This document shows positions 34,286 to 44,729 of a stretch of DNA of 64,000 bases, in pieces. The position numbers and the translations under genes are program-made. Each line of letters begins with the position of its first letter. Within the stretch, counting starts at the first letter, position 1. This stretch comes from Allomyces macrogynus ATCC 38327 (lineage: Eukaryota; Blastocladiomycota; Blastocladiomycetes; Blastocladiales; Blastocladiaceae). Location of the stretch: NCBI GenBank assembly GCA_000151295.1, contig GG745341.1:744945-808944 (forward strand), read 5' to 3'. Under the pieces are notes generated by a model. That model did no database searches, was not told where the DNA came from, and worked only from the letters and a program-made list of their open reading frames with translations.

Positions 34286-34600
34286 ATGGGCAACACCACG
34301 TCGACCCCCGCGCGCGCGCCTGCAGCACCCGCAGCAACCGCCGCTCCCGCACTACCGACCGTCGGCGCCAAGGCGACGCCCGGCCAGTACGACGCGGAAT
34401 TCCCCAAGCAATTCACGGGCTACAACCAAGATGGCAAGCCGGTCGGCGCCGAAGGCCAAGTCTACAAGCCGTGCTGTGTGTGCCCCGACACGAAGCGCGA
34501 GCGCGACGAGTGTGTCCTGGCAAATGGCGAGGAGAACTGCGCGGCGTTTATTGAGCGGCACAAGGCGTGCCTGCGCAGTTACGGGTTCTCGCCAAAGTAA
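34286..34600 (+). CDS. COX17: COX17 copper chaperone with an unusual N-terminal extension
   Basis: A single exon gives 104 residues. The C-terminal 45 residues are a textbook COX17: the copper-binding KPCCVC motif and two CX9C motifs (CPDTKRERDEC and CAAFIERHKAC), ending LRSYGFSPK. COX17 carries copper(I) in the intermembrane space to SCO1 and COX11 for cytochrome c oxidase, and the twin CX9C fold is oxidised by Mia40. Most COX17 proteins have about 60-75 residues. Here an Ala/Pro/Thr-rich stretch of about 50 residues precedes the core. It begins MGNTTSTPARAP, which fits the N-myristoylation consensus (Gly2, Ser6). No other in-frame ATG lies before the core, so the extension should be made. 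Confidence 0.93.
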   Translation: MGNTTSTPARAPAAPAATAAPALPTVGAKATPGQYDAEFPKQFTGYNQDGKPVGAEGQVYKPCCVCPDTKRERDECVLANGEENCAAFIERHKACLRSYGFSPK

Positions 34601-35075
34601 AGGCACCGACGAGCGAGCGGGCGGGCGAGAGGAGGGCGGGTCGGCGCGCGGTCTTGCGTGCATGTGGGTTGCGGCCGATTGTGATCTTGTGAATAGTATA
34701 ACTTTGCATCCGTTGATGTCTTGCGACTTTCCATTGTCTTCAGGTGTCTTGCTGGCCATGGTCGGTCGTCATGGCGGGGTCAGCGTCGTGCTGGCGAGCT
34801 GCTCTGCTGGCCATGAACCCGGCGACCTGGATGGTCTCTGATCTGCGCACATCACAGCCAAACTCGCAAACGCTCGGTTGGCGACCGACCCCAATGTATA
34901 TCGAACATGATGCGCAATAAAACCGAACCGGAATCCCAGGAAAACCATGGCACGCTGGCGCACTCCCGCTGCCGCCACATCCAATCCAACACCATCATCT
35001 CGGCGGGCTCACCCTCTCTTTTTCCCCGCTCTATCCAAAAGAATTCCCAACCTCGCTGTCGCCGCTGTCCCTCCC
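34601..35075. other. convergent intergenic region
   Basis: This lies between the ends of COX17 and the NDT80-type gene. It holds AT-richer 3' flanks (for example AATAAA-like ATGCGCAATAAAAC near 34910) and no gene. Confidence 0.45.
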
Positions 35076-38000
35076 TCACGAGGCATCCTCGTCATTGTTC
35101 ACCGGCGCATCCACATGCATTCTCGCCAACGTGCGCTGCAATTCCGCCGTCGGCGTGGGCGGCACATTCCCGACCGCGGGCGACGTGATCGCACTCGTCG
35201 ACGGCGGCGCGTGCATGAATGGGCTCGGCACGTGCATCGCCGCCGTAGGTGTCGGAGGCGGCGCCATCTCCCCCGCGCCGTACCCCAACATACCATCAGG
35301 CATCGGCAACCCCCACGCGGCGACAGGCGGCGCGTCCGACGCGGCTTCCGGCACGGTCCCAAGCCCGAGCCCGACGGGGTAGTGCGGCGTGGACGGGGTC
35401 GCCGGCGCGGTTCCGGTTCCAGCGGCGAGCGGCGCCGACATGAACAGCGGCGAATACAGCGGCATGTCCGCGGCCGACGGCGAAAACAGGGAGTCGGTGA
35501 GTCCGATCGCGGGCGCCGACGAGGACGGCGGCAAGTTGGACCCCGACGATCCCGCGTTGCCGGAAGACGACGACGACGACGAGAACCCGAGCGCGTGGTC
35601 CTTGTAGTGTCCCGGGGACCGGCCGCGGACAACGATCCCAGCGGACGACGCGACCGCAACCACGTGCATGCCCGGCGGACAGGTCGCTGGGTACAAGTAC
35701 GGGTGCGGCGAGGGCGGGTGCGGCGCGCCGGTCATCGACGGGTCCATGCTGTCGTCGGCCGAGTCCGCTGCGGCGGCGGCCGCGGCGACAAAGATCCCGC
35801 GCGAGAGCGGCATGTGGCGTGCGGCCGCGTGCAGGCCCGTAGGCACGACGTTCTTCTCGCCCGCGAGTTTCGCAAACAGGAGGACTTTCACGACAAAGCA
35901 CTGCTGCGGGTGCTTGCGGCGGCCGTTATTCGCGGTCGCGGCCTTGAACTGAATCCGCTCGAACACAGCCACCGTCTGCAGCTGGTGCAGCCCGGACACA
36001 GGGAGCAGACGCCCACCCGGCCGGCACGGGCGCATCTGCGGCGCCAACTGCGGCCCGCGGTCGCGTTTCGCCGTCATCTGAACCAGATCGACGGGCCGGT
36101 TCTCGCCCTGCACGTGCGCGACGATCCCGAGCTGAAACTGTTCGGCGACTTTCCACGTCGCGGCGCCCGTGTTCGGGTCGACGACCTCGACCAGACACGG
36201 CACGTCGAGCGGGTGCCCGACACTCGGCGCCGACTGCACGGCAAAGCACGCCGACAGCTGCGTGTAGTTGCGGCGGTAGCACGTGTACAAGTCGTTGGCG
36301 ACAAAGAACCCCTTGTCCATGCGCGCGTCCACGCGCAGCGTGTACCCCAGCTGGCCGTCGAGCGATTTGACGCGCGCGACCTGCACCGAGTCGAACGCCG
36401 GGCCCACGTCGGTGCTCATGTCGCACGTGCGCCGGCGCCGCGGGAAGACGGGGGTTGTGGCCGATGCGGGCCTGTCCGTCGACGCCGAGGGTGGCGCCGC
36501 AGTCAGGGGCGTATCGGGCGCGGCGGCCCAGTTTGGGTCGTTCGGGAGTACGGCCGACGCGGGCTGCGACGAGAAGACGAGCGGAGACGCGAGCGCGAGG
36601 CGCGGCGTCAATGCGGCCTCGGTCGTCGGGGTCGGTTGCGGTGCGGCCGACGCGGCCGCGACAGACCGGAGCGCCGCGGCGTTCGCGAGCTCCGTGTTAA
36701 TTTGAAGCCTCATCGCGCGCTCCTTTTCCTTGCCCGCCGACCCGGACCGTGGCGCACCGGCTGACCCGGACCGCTTGGGCTCCGCCGATTGCGCGGCAGC
36801 GGCAGTGGGGGCGGGTGCCGACGGCGCGGGGACCGTGAGGGACGGGAGCTCTGTCGCTCTCGTCTGCACGTACTGCATTGTGTAACCTCCCGGCGCGGGG
36901 CCCGCACCGAGCGCCATCGACGGCGACGTGTGGTCAAACGCGCCCTCGGCCGACGGCGCAACCTGGTACGTGACCCCCGGCGCGACAGTCGTGGGGGCAT
37001 TCACGTCGGTCACCGTGCGCGCGTCTTGCCGCGAATCGTAGCTGTGCATGTGCGGGTGCTGCGACGCGTAGTAGTACGACGAGGTCGATTGGTCCGGCAT
37101 TGCGTCGGGTTGGTGCGCGCCGGCGGAAGGGACAACCAGAACCGTCTGCCCGTCGGTGGTCGTGGCCCAGTATCCTTGCTGCGGTTGCGGTGCCGGTGCG
37201 TGGTCCGACGCCATGGTGGCAGGAACAGGTGCCGATACGTAGGGCGAGTGCTGCTGCTGTTGCTGCTGCGTCGTGGAATCGTGGACCGGGTCGTAGCGCT
37301 GCAGCGACTCGTACTGGAACGTCGACGACGACGAGGGCGAGGGGTCGGTTGTGTAGGCGTGCGGTTGCTGGTGCTGCATGACATACTGCGAGTCGGCGAC
37401 GGCGTACATGGGCTGCTGGTGCTGTTGGTACTCGGTCTGGCACTGCGCCGAATGATGGTGGTGATGATCAAACGCGTATTGTTGCAGTTGCTGCTGCTGC
37501 TGCTGCTGCTGCTGTTGCTGGTGATGGCCGAACGCGTACTGCTGCTGCGGCTGCGTCTGCTGATGATGCACATCGTGATTCAGGTGCGCGTGCGACGGCG
37601 TTACCGCCGCGTCCACCGGGTTCGACACGGTGGAGAAGGTGCCCTGCGCCTGCACCGTCGAGTAGACAGCCGTCGTCATGTACGCGGGGTGCTGCTGCTG
37701 CTGGTGGTGCTGGTGGTAGTCGACCAGGGACCCGGACGCGAACGGTCCGTGGTCGGCAAACGTGGCGGCCACGCTCGGCAGGGCATTATTGGTCGCCGTG
37801 TAGGCGTCGAGATGCATCGCGGGCGTGGCGTCGTGATATGCAGCGGGCAGCGCCACCCCCGACGGGGTCGGCGCGGCCGATGGCGGGCTGGCTGCGGCGG
37901 CGGCAGCAGTGGTTGATGCGGGCGCCGCGTCAGCGGCGTACGCCGTCCATTGGCCGACCGAGGGTGAGTGGACCGCGTCGACAACGCTGCGGAGAACAAT

Positions 38001-38628
38001 GGAAGAGGCGTTGGGGTCAGCGGTAAAGAAAAGAGAAAAAAGGGGCTCGCTTCGAGGGAAAACGTGAGAAACCAAGGACACACCCAGAGGCACCCGCGGC
38101 CGTTTGCGCGCCGTAGTCGTACTGCAGCTGAAGCGCGGCGGGCGGCATGGCTGACTCGTTGGGCAGCATCGACGTGGTCGACGTGGACCACGACGGTGGG
38201 GCAGTGGCCGCCAGGTACCGCGGCTGCTGGCCGACGACGGGCGACGCGTGGTTCGACAGGGACAGGCCAGGCGCAGCAATCGGACTGGCACCGCTTGCGC
38301 CAGCTGCTGCAGCCGTCGTGACGGCGACATAGTACTGCGCGGGCGATGCGGGCGCGTGCACCGATGTCATGCCCGAGGATGGATCGACAGCAAGCCATTG
38401 TGCAGACGAGGTTGGCGGGAGCGTGGCCGACGTGGGCGTCGGGTACTCGGCGGGCATGGCACCGCTGCTACCACCAGAAGCACCACCACCGCGGTACTGC
38501 GCGTTGTAGGCGTGGTAGGGCGACTGGTCGCAGTACGGGCTGGTCAAGGCGTGCGTGCCGCTGGGTCCCGCGGTCGAGGGCGTGTAGAGCAACGCGTCTA
38601 GCGGTGCGGTCGGGTTGGAGGCAGCCAT
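35076..38628 (-). CDS. NDT80/PhoG-family transcription factor with glutamine- and histidine-rich N-terminus
   Basis: The exons are 38084-38628 and 35076-37986 (intron GTGTGT..CGCAG), giving 1,151 residues. The first 600 residues are low complexity: Ala/Pro/Ser/Tyr, then Gln and His runs including a pure polyQ near residue 337, as in an activation or condensate-forming region. The Ig-like NDT80 DNA-binding domain spans about residues 700-990. Hallmarks are DKGFFVANDLYTCYRRNYTQ, QLGIVAHVQGENRPVDLVQ, FERIQFKAATANNGRRK and the base-contacting VRGRSPGHYKDH. The family includes yeast Ndt80 (meiotic master activator), fungal VIB-1/XprG (nutrient stress and heterokaryon incompatibility) and animal MYRF. 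The tail is Ser/Pro-rich. The long opposite-strand open frame is a shadow of its GC-rich codons. Confidence 0.9.
37482..37520 (-). repeat. CAG/CTG trinucleotide repeat encoding polyglutamine
   Basis: An almost pure (CTG)n run on the plus strand encodes about a dozen Gln in the NDT80-type factor. Shorter runs at about 37250-37275 and 37690-37705 encode further Gln stretches. Confidence 0.9.
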
Positions 38629-40175
38629 GTTACAGCTGGTGCGGGTAATGCGTTGCAGCGGCGAGGCAGCGTTGCCGTCGTTTGGGCGTGCAGCGACGCG
38701 TGGGCGTGCCGCGGAAAAAAGGGGGCGCGTGCGGTGGGCAACGGCAGCACCGCCACGATGACGGCGCGATCGACGCCGGACGCTGGCAGAGTTGCGCTTG
38801 GAATGATCACGGCACCGTTGCCGACAGCGACGATGCTGATGCGTACGACGAGCGCGACAGGGTGGAGAGCGCGCGCTGGCACTCGAGCGAGCAGCACGAG
38901 GAGCAGCCCCGGCGTGCGGTCGAGAGAGCGCAGCAGAACGGCCAAGAACGCGAGTACGGGAGCGCTGCAGGCCGCCGCTGGTGCGCGCGGTGCGTCGAGG
39001 CGAGGGAGACGGGGCCGCGCGTGGAGACGAGGAGCTGCTCGGCGCGCGCAGGCGAGCGTGCAGTCGAGGCGATGGTGGCAGCCGGCGAGAGAAGGGCAAG
39101 CATGCGGCCGCCCTGGCCGCCGCCGTGGTCGTGGTTGAGAGGGACTGGCTGGCTGGCGTGGGCCACGGCGGCACGCGCGACCTTCGCCACACCTCGCGTT
39201 GGCAAGTGTTGGCGCGCGTCCACATGGCGTTGGCATTGGCGGCGAGCTCCTGCTTCCGTCCTTTATTCACCGTTTCCCCTGTTGTTGGTTCCGCTGCGCG
39301 CGTGTTTCGCCTGGCGTAGTCGCCTGGCGCAGCCGCCCGGGGGTGGCGCGCGTGCGGCTGAGAATGCGCAGCCGCCTTCTCGCATCGTACGTGGGGTTTC
39401 AGGCTTTTCCAAATGTCGGGATCTTGGAAAAGCTGCACTGCTCACACCTGGATTTCGGAATCCGATCCTCAACTCGCAACGCCGAGGCTTGATGGTCTGA
39501 CACACGCGCAACGGCTTGCCTGCAAGCCACAAAGGGTCCACCGCACGTCACATCCATCAGCCAAATCCATCCATGGCTCCCTGCCCTTGCTTGAAGGGGA
39601 TGCATGCAAGCTTGGCAAGCATGCGTCATCCTGCGTCACCGCACCTTCCTTGTCGCGAAACCCACGTGTCATCCGGCCGCACCCTGTCTCGCAGCCTGGC
39701 GCGTCTCATCCGCCGGCCGGTCGCCGCCGCCAAAGCCTGGCCGACCCCGCCGACTAAAGCCGACAAGGTGCCCGACGGGCTGTGCGTCCCCACCATGACC
39801 GATGGGACGGTCCGCCCACGTACGACCACCGGCCCTTGTCGTACCACCGTCCCCACCATTTACTGCTCCCCGCGTCATGGTTGCGCGAAGGTGGCGCTGA
39901 CCAACGCTCCTCCACCTGCGCAAGGCTGGCTTTGCCACGCCAGCGCATCCGACTGTGCTCACGCAACGCACGCACATTGGACTGTCGATCATCGAGGACA
40001 TGGACCGCCGGGTCCGATCGCGACGACAGCGACAACAGCGGGCCCTGCTGGCCTTGGCGACCAGATAAATACCAGCGGCCTCCCCGCCGTCTTGGCCCAA
40101 CATCCAGCCCGCCCATCGAGCAGCAACCAAGCAAGCAGCACTTCTCGCGCACCATCCCCCACCCCCTCCACCACC
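38629..40175. other. long divergent intergenic region (1.5 kb)
   Basis: No gene is supported on either strand. The frames are Arg/Ala-rich without domains. Its size and position upstream of a transcription-factor gene suggest an extended promoter or long 5' untranslated region, as is common for developmental regulators. From 39400 the GC content drops somewhat. Confidence 0.4.
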
Positions 40176-40472
40176 ATGTCGGTCATCTCGTACTTCCGCC
40201 AAACGGCTCGCCAGACGCCCGAAATTGTCCCGCTCGTCTCGTTTGTGTCGGTGGTTTGTGCATGTACGTTCCCATCGCATCGGTTCGCTCTGGCCATCAC
40301 CGCGACCATCGTTTCCTGATCCAGTCCACCTGTCTGTCCTCCAAAACCTCCAGTCGCCGTCTACTCGACTGTCAAGAAGGTCGTCAGCGATCAGGACCTG
40401 CGCTTCCGCGAAAACCAAGGCATGATCACCTGGGAGGAGCGCCTGTCGCAGCTGCACGCCAAGAAGCACTAA
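40176..40472 (+). CDS. NDUFA4/B12D-like small mitochondrial membrane protein
   Basis: The exons are 40176-40263 and 40354-40472 (intron GTACGT..TCCAG), giving 68 residues. It has an amphipathic start with TARQTPEIVPLVSFVSVVCA forming a single membrane span, then AVYSTVKKVVSDQDLRFR and a charged C-terminus ending LSQLHAKKH. Size, the Pro-x-x-x-Pro-Leu before one span and the Arg-containing segment after it resemble NDUFA4 (a cytochrome c oxidase subunit once assigned to complex I) and plant B12D proteins. It is probably in the inner mitochondrial membrane. The match rests on pattern only, so the exact subunit is not certain. Confidence 0.65.
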
Positions 40473-41196
40473 GCTGCCGCGACCGCCGTCCGCCGCGCTC
40501 GCTGACGACGTCCGCCCACCTGCCGACGACACTAGCGCCGCCGCCCTGCGCGCACCCGATTTTTTTGCATTGCCCTTCGAACCCGTCGTTTTTTGTCCAT
40601 TTTGGTGTTCCTGTCCTGTACCATAGCGGCCGGCCGCTGCTCATTTAGCGCGCCGACCAAAACCCCTGCTCCATTTTGCTGCACCCCCCTTCCCGCCCCT
40701 CTCGCGCGTGTGCGATGCATGGGCGAAGACGATTGATACAAGCGTGTTCAATGAGAAACGATTGTCCATGATGATCTGGCTAGGCCTTGACTGCGATTGA
40801 GCGTGAGAGCGATACTATAAAGCGTTGAGCCTAGTCGGGCGACCTGCCAAACAGAGCGAGAAACGGCCCCTGATCACGGTCGCCGTCCACGACACGGACC
40901 GGCGCGGAGGAGAAACAAGGCGCGCAAATTGAGTGTAGGTCGATAATTGAGCAGACTTGTGCAGCACGTTCACGGTATGGTACACAAAACTGTCAGCCTA
41001 GAGGGACGATAGACAAGACGTAGCTGCCTGAACGTTCCCATCTTACTCCAGCGGCAATGCACAGATCCAAGCGACCCAACGCATCGTGTCGGCAACCAAC
41101 CGGCGCAACCGCGGCAAGCAGGACGAAAAGAGCGACGCGACCACAATTCAAGCAAAAGCATGAAACAATACAACTTGACGGCTTCTACAGTGTGCG
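40473..41196. other. convergent intergenic region
   Basis: This is the 3' flank of two convergent genes, with no coding or RNA gene recognised. Confidence 0.4.
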
Positions 41197-42447
41197 CTAA
41201 TCCATAATCCAATGCCGGTCGGCCAAGGACCGCAGCTGCTCCAAGAACACAAACGTCAAAATCGTGTGCGGGCTAGAAACGTACAAAACGGTCAGGTCAG
41301 CTCAGGTCAAATACACGGGTGGAGAAGCCAGCGGGCAAAACGCACCCAACGCGCAACCAATGCGCCGTGAACCCCTTGTACAATCCGGCCACCCCCTCAG
41401 CGCGAATCGTCTTGGCAAAGCAGTCCATTGGGCCCGTATACAGCACACCGCGGCCGTGCGCGTCGACAGCCTGGTTGTAGAGCCGCGTTGAGACCGTGTC
41501 GAACGGGTTCATGGCAAATGCCACGAGCAGGCCCGTCAGCATCGACGCCGAGAAGTGCAGCTCGATCCCGTCGCCGAACATGGGCTGCACGGTGCCGTCG
41601 GCCGCGGTGCGCTGCAGCCAGTGGTGCGTCTTGAGCGCGTTCTTGATGGCGTCATACGACGAGAGTTGCACCGCCGAACCGACTAGCGACAAGAAACGAG
41701 CGTGGTTCAGGTGCCGAACCACCAAACAAGAATCGCAGGTGCACGAAACCACGTACCACCGGTGCGCATCATACTTGCCGTCGCCCCGCGCCACAAGTTC
41801 TTGATCCCACCTTCCTGGACCACCGCCACCATCGCGTGCGCCGTCGACTTGTACCTGTGCTGCGCGCCGATGCCCGCGAGCCGCGGGTCCGACGAGTACG
41901 CCTGCAGCCGCGTCTTGACCAAGAACAGCGGCGACCCGCACAGCGCCGCGGCAATCCCGCACGTGAACCCCGACAATACCGGCACAATCGGGTCAATCAC
42001 ATTCGTCGCGACCGCAGCGACGGGCACCCAACCCGAGTGCTGCGCGCGCGCGACACCCGCGTTCAATGCGTGCTTGACGGGCTCGTACCCGCCTAGCCGG
42101 ATCCCGTTCATCACGCACTGGTAGAGGTACGCCGGGAACAAGCCGCGCTGTAGGCCGCGCACGCCCTCGGACCGGAGAATCACGCCAAACGCGTGCGGCG
42201 CGGAACGGTAGACGCGCGTGAACGACGATGTCGACGACGAGGCCTCGTGCCGCCGCATCAGCTCGCCTTGCAGCTGAAGCCGCGTCTTGACGACTTCCAT
42301 GGGGTTCGTGAAGGTCGCTGCGATGCACGCGGCGCCCGCGCCAAGGGTGAAGCCCTGCAGGAGCGGACGGGGTGCCGCGGGGACGGGTGCTGCCGACGCC
42401 GCGGGCGCGGCGAGGGGTCGTGGTGGCGGGGCGGGGGCGTGCGCCAT
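41197..42447 (-). CDS. mitochondrial carrier, OAC1 / SLC25A34-35 type
   Basis: The exons are 41757-42447, 41346-41682 and 41197-41272, with phases closing at 367 residues. The three carrier repeats show their signatures: FTNPMEVVKTRLQLQGEL in repeat 1, GSPLFLVKTRLQAY in repeat 2, and MNPFDTVSTRLYNQ in repeat 3. The motif PMEVVKTRLQLQGEL and the step to SAVQLSSYDAIKNALK (across intron 1) resemble yeast Oac1 and animal SLC25A34/35. Yeast Oac1 moves oxaloacetate, sulphate and isopropylmalate across the inner membrane. The N-terminal 35 residues are an Ala/Pro-rich extension. Substrate assignment is inferred from family resemblance. Confidence 0.85.
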
Positions 42448-42897
42448 GGCGGGTCGTGGTGGGGTTGCAGCCTCGTTGATCACGACCGGCCGGTATCTGG
42501 CGCTAGCACTGAGCGGCGCTCGTAGTCTTGCAGCTCGTCGTGAGGCTCGTCGTGCAACACTTCAACGACGCAAGGTCGTTGCGACGTGTGGTTGTTGGGT
42601 TGAGGCCGAGGTGGGGCGAGAGAACGATAAAATAATCGTGGAAGGGACGAGCGGCATCGGAGGCGAGCGGAGGAGCGGCCCCAGCAGAGCAGCAGGCGCT
42701 GCGGTGGGGGCCGTGCATGTGACACTGACTCGGACCTGTCACACGTGGGTCACTGCACAGGGACAACCGAGTCGAACCGAGTCCCCTTGCCATCAGACGA
42801 CGCATCACGACGCGCTTCAATCTCCGCGACATTTGCCGCTTCTTTTCTTTCACGTCCTCCGCGACGCACTTACGCGACGCCGCACCCGTTTCTGCTG
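42448..42897. other. upstream of the carrier gene, up to the assembly gap
   Basis: This is probably the carrier's 5' region. A frame near 42700-42890 could be the 3' end of the gene cut by the gap, but nothing in it is recognisable. Confidence 0.3.
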
Positions 42898-43540
42898 NNN
42901 NNNNNNNNNNNNNNNNNNNNNNNNNNNNNNNNNNNNNNNNNNNNNNNNNNNNNNNNNNNNNNNNNNNNNNNNNNNNNNNNNNNNNNNNNNNNNNNNNNNN
43001 NNNNNNNNNNNNNNNNNNNNNNNNNNNNNNNNNNNNNNNNNNNNNNNNNNNNNNNNNNNNNNNNNNNNNNNNNNNNNNNNNNNNNNNNNNNNNNNNNNNN
43101 NNNNNNNNNNNNNNNNNNNNNNNNNNNNNNNNNNNNNNNNNNNNNNNNNNNNNNNNNNNNNNNNNNNNNNNNNNNNNNNNNNNNNNNNNNNNNNNNNNNN
43201 NNNNNNNNNNNNNNNNNNNNNNNNNNNNNNNNNNNNNNNNNNNNNNNNNNNNNNNNNNNNNNNNNNNNNNNNNNNNNNNNNNNNNNNNNNNNNNNNNNNN
43301 NNNNNNNNNNNNNNNNNNNNNNNNNNNNNNNNNNNNNNNNNNNNNNNNNNNNNNNNNNNNNNNNNNNNNNNNNNNNNNNNNNNNNNNNNNNNNNNNNNNN
43401 NNNNNNNNNNNNNNNNNNNNNNNNNNNNNNNNNNNNNNNNNNNNNNNNNNNNNNNNNNNNNNNNNNNNNNNNNNNNNNNNNNNNNNNNNNNNNNNNNNNN
43501 NNNNNNNNNNNNNNNNNNNNNNNNNNNNNNNNNNNNNNNN
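42898..43540. other. assembly gap (643 N)
   Basis: This is a run of N, so any gene crossing it cannot be read. Confidence 1.
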
Positions 43541-44176
43541 ATTCGCTTGTCGTCGTTCTCTGTCCTTGTCCTCGTCCGACTCCTCGCGAATCCGCCGCTT
43601 GCGCTTCCCCATGGACGCGCGCACCATAATCGCCTCCCGCACGCGCCGCCGTCCACGGTCCACAACCTCCTCGTCGTCGCTGCCGAGCGCTACGGGCACC
43701 TTGACCTCGCCGCCAACCCACATGAAACTCCCCGCGACCCTACGCAGCGCGCGCCGGTGCCGCGACATGGGCAAGTCGTGCGCCGAAAGCACGTCGCTCT
43801 CCATGTCCGGTAAATGTGCGAGATCTTCGGGGACATAGTGCCGGTCGACGAGCTTGGGACTGCTCGGCGGCGGCGGCGTCCAGCCGCGGTCGAACCGGTC
43901 GGGCACGCCCGCCTCGTGGTGCGCGCCGAGCAGCGCCGCGTGCAGTGTCGGCGGAGGAGGGGTGTGAGCAGACGCGATCGCGCGCTTGGTGAGGATCGCG
44001 GAGTGCACGGTCAGGTCTGGCGGCGCGTCGGGGTCAAGGTTGGGGGTCAGGTGGGCGAACGGCCGCTGGTGCGGGAGCAGGAGCGGGAGCTTCGCGTCGC
44101 GGCCGCTCGATTTCGACGGAACCCGGTGCCGCGCGTCGTGGATGCTCGATCTCGCCGGGCGAGCCGGTGACTCGCG
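43541..44176 (-). CDS. fragment of an unidentified protein, truncated by the assembly gap
   Basis: One minus-strand frame reads sensibly from about 44176 into the gap: LLLPHQRPFAHLTPNLDPD, then TLHAALLGAHHEAGVPDRF, then RRVAGSFMWVGGEVKVPVAL. It ends in a charged MGKRKRRIREESDEDKDRE segment at the gap edge. There is no start codon in this piece. A short upstream exon in the same frame (MAPARDPDLEHRLDACATLV, about 44285) may belong to it through an unseen intron. The Lys/Arg/Glu-rich part looks like a nuclear localisation signal. The family is not recognised. Confidence 0.4.
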
Positions 44177-44729
44177 GCGGCCGTGCCGGGCGCGTCAGTG
44201 CAGCTGCAGCGGGCCGGCGTGCTGGACCAGGGTCGCGCACGCGTCCAGTCGGTGCTCCAGATCCGGATCGCGCGCTGGAGCCATTGCGCCTTGGACCAAG
44301 GCCGGCAGCGGGCACCAGGCGTCGCTGTCGCCGTGCAGGTGGGGACGGAGCCTCTTCCACCTGGTGGTCGTCAGTGGCCGCGGTGCGTCGTCGTGCGCGG
44401 GTCACCAGTGCGCTGGGTCGCACCGTGTGCGTCGCAAAGGAGGGTGCGGCGGGGCGCGGCATAGGGTGCGGCCAGTCGGAGGCGTGTCGTTGCGGGGGGA
44501 AGGGCGCAGAGGAGGGCCGATTGCGCGACGTCAAGCGCGTGTGCGGGCTCACAGCGTGGATTGCTGGTTGCATTCTCGAAAGCAATCGACCCGCCGCGAT
44601 CACCACGTGCATCACCTCCAATCTCACGACCACGGCGACCGCGCGCACCACGGCCTGCTCTATCACAGTGCAGTCATGTATTGATTCGGAGCCAAACCAG
44701 GTCCGCACGCCGCACGCCGCACCCCGCGC

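Noticed and set aside
34947..36764. 605-residue open frame on the plus strand
   Set aside because: It is Arg-dominated and lies exactly opposite the NDT80 DNA-binding exon. It is a shadow of GC-rich codons.
38598..39236. 212-residue minus-strand frame upstream of the NDT80 gene
   Set aside because: It looks partly hydrophobic but lacks a consistent start, homology or splice link to the NDT80 frame. It is more likely 5' untranslated or promoter sequence.
39595..39630. Palindrome-like GCATGC..GCATGC pair
   Set aside because: The arms are only six bases and self-palindromic, which is expected by chance, and no element borders are visible.
42503..44008. Open frames of 270-500 residues crossing the gap
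   Set aside because: Most of their length is N translated as unknown residues, so they give no evidence for a gene across the gap.
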